Shown: positions 39,923-48,153 of the stretch, piece after piece
Position numbering within the stretch: position 1 is the first letter of the stretch
Layout: each line of letters starts with the position of its first letter
Source of the DNA: Evansella sp041820985
Lineage (GTDB): Bacteria > Bacillota > Bacilli > Bacillales > Salisediminibacteriaceae
Assembly (NCBI RefSeq): GCF_041820985.1
Contig: NZ_JBGUAU010000025.1
Coordinates: 12,775 to 76,774, forward strand
DNA: 64,000 nucleotides
Direction: 5' to 3'
The notes under the pieces: model-generated
Seen by the model: only the letters and a program-made list of their open reading frames with translations
Told to the model about the DNA's origin: nothing
The model's database searches: none
Made by a program: the position numbers and the translations under genes

Positions 39923-41563
39923 CTAACGGGCAATGATGGATGATAAATTGTCCATTTTTACTCTTATTTCTCCTTCAGATTCTGAGTGAAGAAGAATATT
40001 TGATACATGTTCTTCAAGTTGGTTATCTGCAAATTTCTCGAGAATATCGTCTAGTTTTCCAATAACCCCTTCAAAAAGACCAATCTTCTTATACAATAAT
40101 TGTAAGATGTGATCTTCAATTGTACTTTGTACTGCGAAGTTATATATTTCTACGTCTTTATCTTGCCCAAGTCGATGAATTCGTCCTATTCTCTGTTCAA
40201 TCCTCATAGGATTCCATGGCAAATCGTAATTGATCATCCGGTGACAGAACTGTAAATTAATCCCCTCGCCACCAGCTTCTGTAGCTATAAGAACTTGTGC
40301 CTGATCCTTAAAGAGCTGCTTCATCCAATCCTTTTTGCTTCTTTTAAATCCTCCTCTGAAAGGTACCGATCGAATTCCATGCTGTGCTAGATACCATTGT
40401 AAAAAAAGTTGTGTAGCTCGATACTCCGTAAATATGATTACTTTTTCATCGGATTGCTGAATTAGAGACAATACCTTCTCTGCTTTTGAATTGGTAGTTA
40501 CAGCATTAATCTTTTCTGCAATAGATTGCAAGTCATTCATAATGCTGGGATAACTTTGGTACTGCTCCATTAGGTTTTTTAATGTCATGAAGGCCGCTTC
40601 TCTACTGGAGCAAACTTCTCGTTGTAAGGTTAATGTTGTAAAGGAAATCCCTTGTCCAGCGTCTCCGCTGTTTCTACTGTATATGTTCTTTAATTCACTT
40701 ACAGCATCATATAATTGTCTTTCTTCAGGAGTAAATGTAATTGGTACTGTTTCCACTTTCCGTTTTGGCCAATTCATACCGGAATCAGATCTTCTATTTC
40801 GAATCATCACCTTTTGAATCAATTCATTCAACTGTTCATGGTCTTCTTCATTTTTGTATTTTTCTTCGAAGCTAGATTCATCGCCCAAATATCCTGGTTT
40901 TAATAAAGAAATTAAATGGAACACTTCACTTAATCGGTTTTGTACAGGGGTAGCAGTTAAAAGAAGACAAAATTTCTTCTTTAAACTTCGAACAAATTGA
41001 TAATTTTTTGTGTTTTTGTTTTTTAATTTATGAGCTTCATCCACGATGATAAAGTCGTAATCAATATCTTGAATAACAGAAGCGTGTGGCTCTCGTTTTG
41101 CTGTATCAATTGATGTTACAGTGATATCCACATGCTCCCATGCAGGACGTTTTCGTTGCTCTATTGCCGGTATAAAGAATTTTTCATTTAATTCTCTGCA
41201 CCATTGGGTAACGAGAGAAGCCGGAACTAAAATTAGTACTTTTTTTACAAGACCACGTATCATATATTCTTTTAATATTAGTCCAGCTTCTATTGTTTTT
41301 CCTAAACCCACTTCATCTGCTAAAACAGCCTTACCATTCATCTTTTCAATAACTGTTTGCGCAGTTTCATACTGGTGAGGGTAAATTGTTAAGTCGGGTA
41401 GATGCTTTGTTGCCACTAGTCCATGGAAATTTTCGATCAACTTCTTTTTTCCTGCAGTTAAAGCCATGTTGTACTTTGACCAATTCCCTAGTCCTCGGTT
41501 GTTTTCAATAGAGTCTAGAAATTGATCTGTCCAGTCCTCATCAAACTTTATACTAGGTATCAT
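39923..41563 (-). CDS. yqhH: SNF2-family DEAD/DEAH helicase-like ATPase
   Basis: The 546-residue protein has the SNF2 motifs in order: I ADEVGLGKTIEAGLILKEY, II DEAH in FIIVDEAHKLKN, III LLLTATPVQN, IV-V IIFTEYRATQLF and ATEAGGEGINLQFC, and VI QRIGRIHRLGQD. It should be a DNA translocase of the RapA/HepA-like group. AAAGGAGGAA precedes GTG-GGA-ATG; the ATG at 41563 is taken. Divergent from the glycine-controlled gcv operon. Confidence 0.92.
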   Translation of the reverse strand: MIPSIKFDEDWTDQFLDSIENNRGLGNWSKYNMALTAGKKKLIENFHGLVATKHLPDLTIYPHQYETAQTVIEKMNGKAVLADEVGLGKTIEAGLILKEYMIRGLVKKVLILVPASLVTQWCRELNEKFFIPAIEQRKRPAWEHVDITVTSIDTAKREPHASVIQDIDYDFIIVDEAHKLKNKNTKNYQFVRSLKKKFCLLLTATPVQNRLSEVFHLISLLKPGYLGDESSFEEKYKNEEDHEQLNELIQKVMIRNRRSDSGMNWPKRKVETVPITFTPEERQLYDAVSELKNIYSRNSGDAGQGISFTTLTLQREVCSSREAAFMTLKNLMEQYQSYPSIMNDLQSIAEKINAVTTNSKAEKVLSLIQQSDEKVIIFTEYRATQLFLQWYLAQHGIRSVPFRGGFKRSKKDWMKQLFKDQAQVLIATEAGGEGINLQFCHRMINYDLPWNPMRIEQRIGRIHRLGQDKDVEIYNFAVQSTIEDHILQLLYKKIGLFEGVIGKLDDILEKFADNQLEEHVSNILLHSESEGEIRVKMDNLSSIIAR

Positions 41564-41823
41564 TCCCACTTCCTCCTTTCAGAAGTAAAAGCCCTTATCC
41601 TTGTAGTGTAGTCATATTTTCGTTAATCTAAAAGAAAGAATGCAATATAATTTCGTTAAAAAGAGTTCCTTTTAGTAACAGAAACTTTGAAAAAAGAAAA
41701 AGTGTATTGCCAGGAAAAAAAGAAAAGTGGTAACATGTAAAATAGAGGATGATAATCTTTTTTAGTATGGACGTATTTGTTAACAAACATGTAAGGACTA
41801 CTTAATATTGCGAATGATTTTAA

Positions 41824-42138
41824 GGGGAGAGATCGTTCTATATAGAACGACGCCGAAGGAGCAAGTGGAATTCCATGAATCTCTCAGGCAAAAAGACTCT
41901 TATTTGACGCACCTCTGGAAAGAGCTCGTTTACTCGGGCCACCCAAGGGGCAACCTTTTTTATGGCTAGACGAGATAATAGGTACTGTTTAATCTTAGTA
42001 AACTAGAAAATCGCGACACGCGATACAATCATTAGTTGCTATCATCAAATTTAGCCTACATAAAAAAAGGAAAAACTCTCAGGTAAGAAAGACAGAGACA
42101 TGCTTATACTACATTGTAGGCATGTCTCTGTCTTTTTT
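41824..42138 (+). ncRNA. Tandem glycine riboswitch with terminator, ahead of gcvT
   Basis: Aptamer 1 (about 41824-41925) has GGGGAGAG, the core CGCCGAAGGAGCAAG and CTCTCAGGCAAAAAGACTC. Aptamer 2 (about 41930-42099) has CACCCAAGGGGCAACC and CTCTCAGGTAAGAAAGACAGAG. The terminator stem is AAGACAGAGACATGC / GCATGTCTCTGTCTT with six Ts (42088-42138). Its 5' arm overlaps the end of aptamer 2, the usual way in which bound glycine prevents termination and turns the gcv operon on. Confidence 0.93.
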
Positions 42139-42241
42139 GCCTATTTTTGTGTAAAAGGAGTAATTCACGGGTTCGAATACGCTTGTCTATTTGTCATCTT
42201 TTATCATTTTATTGGTTCTTATTATTATGGAGGTGGAACAA

Positions 42242-43339
42242 TTGTCAGGTTATAAAACGCCTTTATACGATGTTTATGCACAGTATAATGGAAAAACGAT
42301 TGATTTTGGGGGATGGGACCTTCCTGTTCAATTTTCAAGTATTAAAGAAGAGCATGAAGCTGTCCGTACGAAAGCGGGATTATTTGATGTATCTCATATG
42401 GGGGAGATTGAGGTAAAAGGAAAAGATGCATTAGCTTTCCTTCAAAAAGTCCTTACAAATAATGTCGCTAAAGTGAAAGATAATGCTTGTCAATATTCAG
42501 CGATGTGTTATGAAAATGGTGGAACAGTAGATGATCTGGTTTTGTATAAACGTGGGCAAGAGGATTATTTACTTGTTGTTAACGCCTCTAATATAGGAAA
42601 AGACTTTGAATGGTTAAAAAGTCATGTTACTAGTAATGTAGAAGTTACGAATGTTTCAAATAGTTATGCACAGATAGCAGTTCAAGGACCATTAGCCGAG
42701 AAGATTACTCAGAAACTAACATCAACAAATTTATCTGAAATAACATTCTTTAAGTTTAAAGAGGGCGTATTGTTAGCGGACAAGAGCGTGCTCATTTCCC
42801 GAACAGGATACACGGGGGAGGATGGATTTGAGATATATTGTAATCCGGATGATGCGATAATTCTATGGAATTCCATATTGAATGCAGGAAAAGACGAGGG
42901 AATTGTACCTTGTGGGCTAGGAGCAAGGGATACCCTTCGATTTGAAGCACGCTTACCGCTATATGGGCAAGAACTAACGAAAGACATCACTCCTATAGAA
43001 GCAGCGATTGGTTTTGCGGTAAAAACGGATAAAGAAGAAGACTTCTTAGGGAAAGAAGTATTAAAAGAACAAAAAGAAGGTGGACCATCTCGAAAGCTTG
43101 TAGGAATTGAAATGATTGATAAAGGGATTCCTAGAACGGATTATGAAGTGTTTAAGGATGGGGAAAAAATAGGTTTTGTTACTACTGGAACTCAATCACC
43201 TACATTAAAGAAGAATATAGGGTTAGCTATATTGAATAAGGAATTCACTGCATTAGATACAGAAGTAGAGGTACAAGTACGTAAGCGTCTTTTAAAAGCA
43301 AAGGTAGTAGCTACACCATTTTATAAGCGTTCCAATTAA
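42242..43339 (+). CDS. gcvT: Glycine cleavage system T protein (aminomethyltransferase)
   Basis: GcvT moves the methylene group from lipoyl-GcvH to THF and releases ammonia. The 365-residue protein has TPLYDVYAQYNGKTIDFGGW, the folate-binding Asp region and DTLRFEARLPLYGQEL. The TTG at 42242 is chosen, six bases after GGAGGTG and matching the family N-terminus; an upstream ATG at 42191 would add a spurious hydrophobic leader. It is the first gene after the glycine riboswitch. Confidence 0.95.
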   Translation: MSGYKTPLYDVYAQYNGKTIDFGGWDLPVQFSSIKEEHEAVRTKAGLFDVSHMGEIEVKGKDALAFLQKVLTNNVAKVKDNACQYSAMCYENGGTVDDLVLYKRGQEDYLLVVNASNIGKDFEWLKSHVTSNVEVTNVSNSYAQIAVQGPLAEKITQKLTSTNLSEITFFKFKEGVLLADKSVLISRTGYTGEDGFEIYCNPDDAIILWNSILNAGKDEGIVPCGLGARDTLRFEARLPLYGQELTKDITPIEAAIGFAVKTDKEEDFLGKEVLKEQKEGGPSRKLVGIEMIDKGIPRTDYEVFKDGEKIGFVTTGTQSPTLKKNIGLAILNKEFTALDTEVEVQVRKRLLKAKVVATPFYKRSN

Positions 43340-43374
43340 CATGCTATAAAACAAGAAAAAGGGGATGAATTATC

Positions 43375-44718
43375 GTGAAATTTCGTTACTTGCCAATGAC
43401 GGAGCAAGATCAAAAAGAAATGATGGATACAATTGGAATTGACCATATTGATGAGCTTTTTGCGGATATTCCAAAAGAAGTTCGTTTTAAAGAAGATCTG
43501 AACATAGAAGAAGCGTTAGACGAAACAAGATTAGTGAAAGAGATGCAACGTCTTGCTGGGAAAAACCTCAATCTGAAAGAGGTTACTTCCTTTTTAGGTG
43601 CTGGAGTGTATGAACACTATATTCCTACTGTTGTTAATCATATGTTACTACGTTCTGAGTTCTATACTGCGTATACACCATATCAACCAGAAATTTCTCA
43701 AGGTGAGTTGCAAGCAATCTTTGAATTTCAAACGATGATTAGTGAATTAACGGGGATGGATATTGCAAATTCATCTATGTATGATGGACCTACAGCTCTT
43801 GCAGAAGCTGCGATGATGAGTGCAGGGCATACGAAAAAGAAAACTATTCTTGTATCAAAAACAGTACATCCAGAATCTAGAGCAGTGTTAAAATCAAATG
43901 CAAAGGGGCAAAACCTTACTGTTGTAGAAATTGATGAAAAAGATGGTGTTACCGATCTAGATCATCTTTCAGAACAATATGGTGACGATACTGCATGTGT
44001 TGTTGTTCAATATCCTAACTTTTTTGGAAATATTGAAGATTTATCAGCAATTGAGTCTATTGCACATAAAGGAAAAGGGTTATTCGTAGTTTCCTCTAAC
44101 CCACTTAGCTTAGGCTTATTACAACCTCCAGGAAAATTTGGAGCAGATGTAGTTGTTGGAGATGTGCAACCGTTTGGTATTCCTACACAATTAGGTGGTC
44201 CTCACTGTGGATATTTCGCAGTAACTAACAAGCTAATGCGTAAAGTTCCAGGTAGATTGGTTGGTCAAACTAAAGATCAAACAGGAAAACGTGGATTTGT
44301 GTTAACGTTACAAGCAAGAGAGCAACATATTCGTCGTGAAAAAGCTACAAGTAATATTTGTTCTAATCAAGCACTTAATGCACTTGGTGCATCCATTGCT
44401 ATGAGTGCATTAGGCAAAACTGGTGTCAAAGATATTGCTAATCAAAATATTCAAAAAGCACACTATGCAAAAGAGGAATTAAGAAAACATGGTGTAGAAG
44501 TGGTATATAGCGCACCGACTTTTAATGAATTTGTAATCCGCCTATCAAGACCAATTAAAGAAATAAATGAAGAATTATTAGCAAAAAACATTTTAGGTGG
44601 TTATGATCTTTCTCGTGATTACTCTGATAAAGAAAATATGATGCTAGTTGCCGTAACAGAATTACGTACAAAAGAAGAAATTGATGAGTTTGCATCAGTA
44701 TTGGGGGGAGTCAAATGA
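43375..44718 (+). CDS. gcvPA: Glycine dehydrogenase (decarboxylating) subunit 1
   Basis: This is the N-terminal half of the split P protein. With GcvPB it decarboxylates glycine and loads aminomethyl onto GcvH. The 447-residue length is usual. FLGAGVYEHYIPTVVNHML and TSNICSNQALNALGA are typical. The start is GTG at 43375 after AAAAGGGGATG. It overlaps gcvPB by four bases. Confidence 0.95.
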   Translation: MKFRYLPMTEQDQKEMMDTIGIDHIDELFADIPKEVRFKEDLNIEEALDETRLVKEMQRLAGKNLNLKEVTSFLGAGVYEHYIPTVVNHMLLRSEFYTAYTPYQPEISQGELQAIFEFQTMISELTGMDIANSSMYDGPTALAEAAMMSAGHTKKKTILVSKTVHPESRAVLKSNAKGQNLTVVEIDEKDGVTDLDHLSEQYGDDTACVVVQYPNFFGNIEDLSAIESIAHKGKGLFVVSSNPLSLGLLQPPGKFGADVVVGDVQPFGIPTQLGGPHCGYFAVTNKLMRKVPGRLVGQTKDQTGKRGFVLTLQAREQHIRREKATSNICSNQALNALGASIAMSALGKTGVKDIANQNIQKAHYAKEELRKHGVEVVYSAPTFNEFVIRLSRPIKEINEELLAKNILGGYDLSRDYSDKENMMLVAVTELRTKEEIDEFASVLGGVK

Positions 44719-46181
44719 ATATACAACAAGATCAATCATTAATTTTCGAAATAAGTAAAGAAGGAAGAGTTGGGTACAGCTTGCCTGAACTTGATATACC
44801 AGAAATAGATATCAATGAACTTGTTCCATCACAGTTTCAACGTAAAATTGATGCAGAACTTCCTGAAGTTTCAGAACTGCAAATTGTTCGTCACTATACA
44901 GCTCTTTCTCGAAGAAACCATGGAGTGGACTCAGGTTTTTACCCTTTAGGTTCTTGTACGATGAAATATAATCCAAAAATAAATGAAGATGTAGCAAGAT
45001 TTCCTGGTTTTGCTCATATTCATCCATATCAACCAGAGTCTACACTCCAAGGTGCTTTAGAGCTAATGTATAAGTTACAAAACTCCCTAGCAGAAATTAC
45101 AGGGATGGATGCAGTGACACTGCAACCGGCAGCAGGTGCTCATGGTGAGTGGACTGGCTTGATGATGATTCGTGCATTTCACGAAGCCAATGGAGATACT
45201 CAACGTACAAAGGTTATTGTTCCTGACTCTGCACACGGTACGAATCCAGCATCTGCAACCGTTGCAGGTTTTGATTCTATTACTGTACGTTCAAATGAAA
45301 AAGGATTAGTAGATCTAGAACACTTACGTGAAGTAGTAGGAGAAGATACTGCAGCATTGATGTTAACGAATCCTAATACATTAGGACTTTTTGAAGAACA
45401 AATAGTGGAGATGGCTTCAATCGTTCATGAAGCAGGTGGCAAGCTTTATTATGACGGTGCGAATTCCAATGCGATTTTAGGAATTACTCGTCCAGGAGAT
45501 ATGGGATTTGATGTTGTTCACTTGAACTTGCATAAAACATTTACAACTCCACATGGAGGAGGAGGACCTGGCTCTGGTCCGGTAGGTGTGAAAGAAGAGC
45601 TTGTTCCATTTTTACCTAAACCAATGGTAGTCAAAGATGGCAATACTTATAGATTTGATTATGACATCCCTCAATCTATTGGTCGTGTAAAGCCGTATTA
45701 CGGGAACTTTGGAATTAATGTAAGAGCATATACGTACATTCGTACAATGGGGCCTGTGGGCTTACGAAAAGTTTCGGAATTTGCAGTGTTAAATGCGAAT
45801 TATATGTTCCGGCGTCTAGAACCGTTTTATGATGCACCATATACACAGCATTGTAAACATGAGTTCGTATTATCAGGTCGTAGACAGAAGAAACTAGGGG
45901 TTCGTACATTAGATATTGCAAAACGTTTATTAGACTTTGGCTATCATCCGCCAACGATTTACTTCCCATTAAATGTGGAAGAATGTTTGATGATTGAGCC
46001 AACTGAAACAGAATCTAAAGAAACGTTAGATGAATTTATTGATGCTATGATTCAAATTGCAAAGGAAGTTGAAGAGAACCCTGAGATCGTTCAAGAAGCA
46101 CCACACAATACTGTGATCGATCGATTGGATGAAACTACTGCAGCAAGAAAGCCAATTCTACGTTATACAACAGAAGCTTAA
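44715..46181 (+). CDS. gcvPB: Glycine dehydrogenase (decarboxylating) subunit 2
   Basis: The PLP-binding half of the split P protein, 488 residues. The PLP lysine is Lys274 in NLHKTFTTPHGGGGPGSGP. SYPLGS-type GFYPLGSCTMKYNPK and DSAHGTNPAS are also diagnostic. Coupled to gcvPA by ATGA overlap. Terminator follows at 46186. GcvH, the fourth component, is not in this window. Confidence 0.96.
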   Translation: MNIQQDQSLIFEISKEGRVGYSLPELDIPEIDINELVPSQFQRKIDAELPEVSELQIVRHYTALSRRNHGVDSGFYPLGSCTMKYNPKINEDVARFPGFAHIHPYQPESTLQGALELMYKLQNSLAEITGMDAVTLQPAAGAHGEWTGLMMIRAFHEANGDTQRTKVIVPDSAHGTNPASATVAGFDSITVRSNEKGLVDLEHLREVVGEDTAALMLTNPNTLGLFEEQIVEMASIVHEAGGKLYYDGANSNAILGITRPGDMGFDVVHLNLHKTFTTPHGGGGPGSGPVGVKEELVPFLPKPMVVKDGNTYRFDYDIPQSIGRVKPYYGNFGINVRAYTYIRTMGPVGLRKVSEFAVLNANYMFRRLEPFYDAPYTQHCKHEFVLSGRRQKKLGVRTLDIAKRLLDFGYHPPTIYFPLNVEECLMIEPTETESKETLDEFIDAMIQIAKEVEENPEIVQEAPHNTVIDRLDETTAARKPILRYTTEA

Positions 46182-46185
46182 TAAA

Positions 46186-46218
46186 AAAACCTCTTTCCTT
46201 AATAAGGGAAGAGGTTTT
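46186..46218. terminator. Terminator of the gcv operon
   Basis: AAAACCTCTTTCC pairs with GGGAAGAGGTTTT. Confidence 0.85.
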
Positions 46219-46268
46219 GGTTTAATGAAGGTAACAAAATACTTATATCTACGTCTAGTCGAACTTTT

Positions 46269-46652
46269 TTACTTTTTTACCTTGCCTGTCCACTTTCTAA
46301 ATCCACCTTTAACAGTAACAATTTCTTGAACCCCACGTTTTTTACGAAGGAACTTTGCTGCTTGAATACAACGAGAACCATTTTGACAATAAATATAAAC
46401 AGGCTTGTCAGGTCGCACCTCATTTATCCGTTGGCGTAATTGGGATAATGGAATGTTACGAGCACCCAATATATAACCTGTTTTATATTCTCTATCTTCT
46501 CTTACATCGATAAGTTGTGCCTTACGATAGTTTTGGATGAATTCCTCTTGTTCTACTGTTTTTAAATAACTAGGTTTTTTCATACGTAGAATCATGAAAA
46601 TGATTAAAGCCAAAGTCAAAATAATGAGAATCCATGTCGATAATGTAGGCAT
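46269..46652 (-). CDS. yqhL: Membrane-anchored rhodanese-like protein
   Basis: The 127-residue protein has an N-terminal helix (about 7-24) and one rhodanese domain with IDVREDREYKTGYILGA. The persulfide-forming Cys is in the active-site loop YCQNGSR. It could carry sulfur or detoxify; partner unknown. It lies between gcv and lipM on the opposite strand, the same place as YqhL in B. subtilis. Confidence 0.88.
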   Translation of the reverse strand: MPTLSTWILIILTLALIIFMILRMKKPSYLKTVEQEEFIQNYRKAQLIDVREDREYKTGYILGARNIPLSQLRQRINEVRPDKPVYIYCQNGSRCIQAAKFLRKKRGVQEIVTVKGGFRKWTGKVKK

Positions 46653-46823
46653 CAGACCACTCCTCTTTCTCTATCTATTGTTTCTACTCCATTATAAATG
46701 ATATACGTAAATAACAAATCATGCAATTACTTAAAAAAGAAATATGTGAGCACTCTATTTTCATGCTCGCCATTTTTCTTGTATGATAGGTAAAGAAATA
46801 CATTATTTGTGAGGTAGTGAGAT

Positions 46824-47654
46824 ATGGAAACTTGGTTTTTTGTAGATTCAGGAAAAAAAAGTCCTGCTTATAATATGGCTTTAGATGAAAAGCTAATGGA
46901 CTGGCATCGTGATGGAAAAATACAGCCGGTAATACGCTTTTACGCTTGGAACCCTGCCACATTATCTGTCGGATATTTTCAAAAGGTTGAAAAAGAAATT
47001 AATATGGATGTTGTTCGAAAACGTGGATTAGGTTTTGTTAGGCGACCTACTGGAGGACGAGGGGTATTGCATGATGATGAACTAACGTACAGTGTGATCG
47101 TATCTGAAGAGCACCCTAATATGCCTGCAACTGTAACGGAAGCGTACCGAGTAATTTCAGAGGGGTTACTTCAAGGATTCCGCTTATTAGGTTTACAAGC
47201 AGAGTTTTCTATTCCAAGAACAAAAGAAGAAAAAGAACAATTAAAAAATCCTCGATCTGCTGTCTGTTTTGATGCGCCCTCATGGTATGAACTAGTGGTG
47301 GAAGGTAGAAAAATTGCTGGGAGCGCTCAAACGAGGCAAAAGGGTGTTATACTTCAGCATGGTTCCATTATCCGAACCTTAGATGAAGATATGCTCTTCG
47401 ATCTATTTACATATTCTAGTGAACGTGTACGACAACGAATGCAATCAGCTTTTAAGAAAAAGGCCGTAGCGATTAATGATTTATCAGAAAAAGATATTCA
47501 GTTAGATGATATGAAGAAAGCATTTTTTACAGGGTTTGAAAAGGGTTTGAATATGGAATTGCAAGCATATGAACTTTCGGAGGAACAAGAAAAGGAAGTA
47601 GAAGACTTAGTCAACTTGAAATACGCAAAGGATAAATGGAATTTTAAATACTAA
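46824..47654 (+). CDS. lipM: Octanoyl-ACP:protein N-octanoyltransferase LipM
   Basis: LipM moves octanoyl from ACP to GcvH, the first step of lipoic acid assembly in Bacillus. The 276-residue protein has the catalytic Cys148 in SAVCFDAPSWYEL, the Lys of GRKIAGSAQTR, and RRPTGGRGVLHDDELTYS. GAGGTAGTGAG precedes the ATG. Its place beside the gcv genes fits its substrate. A short GAGAG/CTCTC stem with six Ts lies just after (47706-47727) and overlaps a possible micro-ORF. Confidence 0.93.
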   Translation: METWFFVDSGKKSPAYNMALDEKLMDWHRDGKIQPVIRFYAWNPATLSVGYFQKVEKEINMDVVRKRGLGFVRRPTGGRGVLHDDELTYSVIVSEEHPNMPATVTEAYRVISEGLLQGFRLLGLQAEFSIPRTKEEKEQLKNPRSAVCFDAPSWYELVVEGRKIAGSAQTRQKGVILQHGSIIRTLDEDMLFDLFTYSSERVRQRMQSAFKKKAVAINDLSEKDIQLDDMKKAFFTGFEKGLNMELQAYELSEEQEKEVEDLVNLKYAKDKWNFKY

Positions 47655-47704
47655 GCTTTATATTTAATTAGAAATTGACTTGTTTTAACGGAGGCTGGTA
47701 AGGA

Positions 47705-47776
47705 ATGAGAGGTACTCTCTTTTTTATCACCCTCTTTTTTTGGTGGTACTTTGTCGTTAAGATGCGAATTATGTAG
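47705..47776 (+). CDS. Possible 23-residue hydrophobic micropeptide
   Basis: ATG at 47705 with GGAGG about 11 bases upstream opens MRGTLFFITLFFWWYFVVKM and three more residues. The product would be a single membrane helix. The same bases also form a small terminator-like stem, so this may be chance. Not recognised. Confidence 0.3.
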   Translation: MRGTLFFITLFFWWYFVVKMRIM

Positions 47777-47914
47777 AACACAATGTGTATTCTAGTGCAA
47801 TTTTTAAAATCTATCATTTTTAAGAAATAGTAGTATTTAATCTCTATTTTTCTATAAATTTCTCGCTTTTAGTAAGAATATCAAAGTTGACAAATCCTAT
47901 GTAAAGCTTACTGA

Positions 47915-47963
47915 AATCAATATATAGTATTTTTGTGTTTAATCGTAGTACAATATATTGATG
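47915..47963. promoter_or_regulatory. Two NrdR-box-like sites upstream of nrdJ
   Basis: Cores CAATATATAG (47918-47927) and CAATATATTG (47951-47960) match the NrdR consensus core CwAtATaTwG. Their centres are 33 bases apart, close to three helical turns. The second overlaps the -35 of the promoter below, as expected of a repressor. Confidence 0.65.
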
Positions 47964-47986
47964 TGGTTCCTTAAATGTGATATAGT
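47958..47986 (+). promoter_or_regulatory. Probable nrdJ promoter
   Basis: TTGATG, a 17-base spacer, and extended -10 TGATATAGT. The leader to nrdJ would be about 160 bases. No B12 riboswitch is recognised in it. Confidence 0.6.
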
Positions 47987-48153
47987 AAATCTTGCATATA
48001 AGCGCACTGGCATATGTTGCCAACACAACTAAGATCATATGTAACAACTAGATATAGTAGACTTTGAACTACAATCACTATCTATTGATAGTAGGATGGA
48101 AGTTAAATTAAGTAGAATAATGCCAAAATTTGTAGGAAAGGGAGCGGAGGCCT

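Noticed and set aside
47990..48153. Cobalamin riboswitch in front of nrdJ
   Set aside because: GCGCACTGGC hints at a B12 box, but the leader is too short and the GCCACTG and AGYCMGGAGACC boxes are not found.
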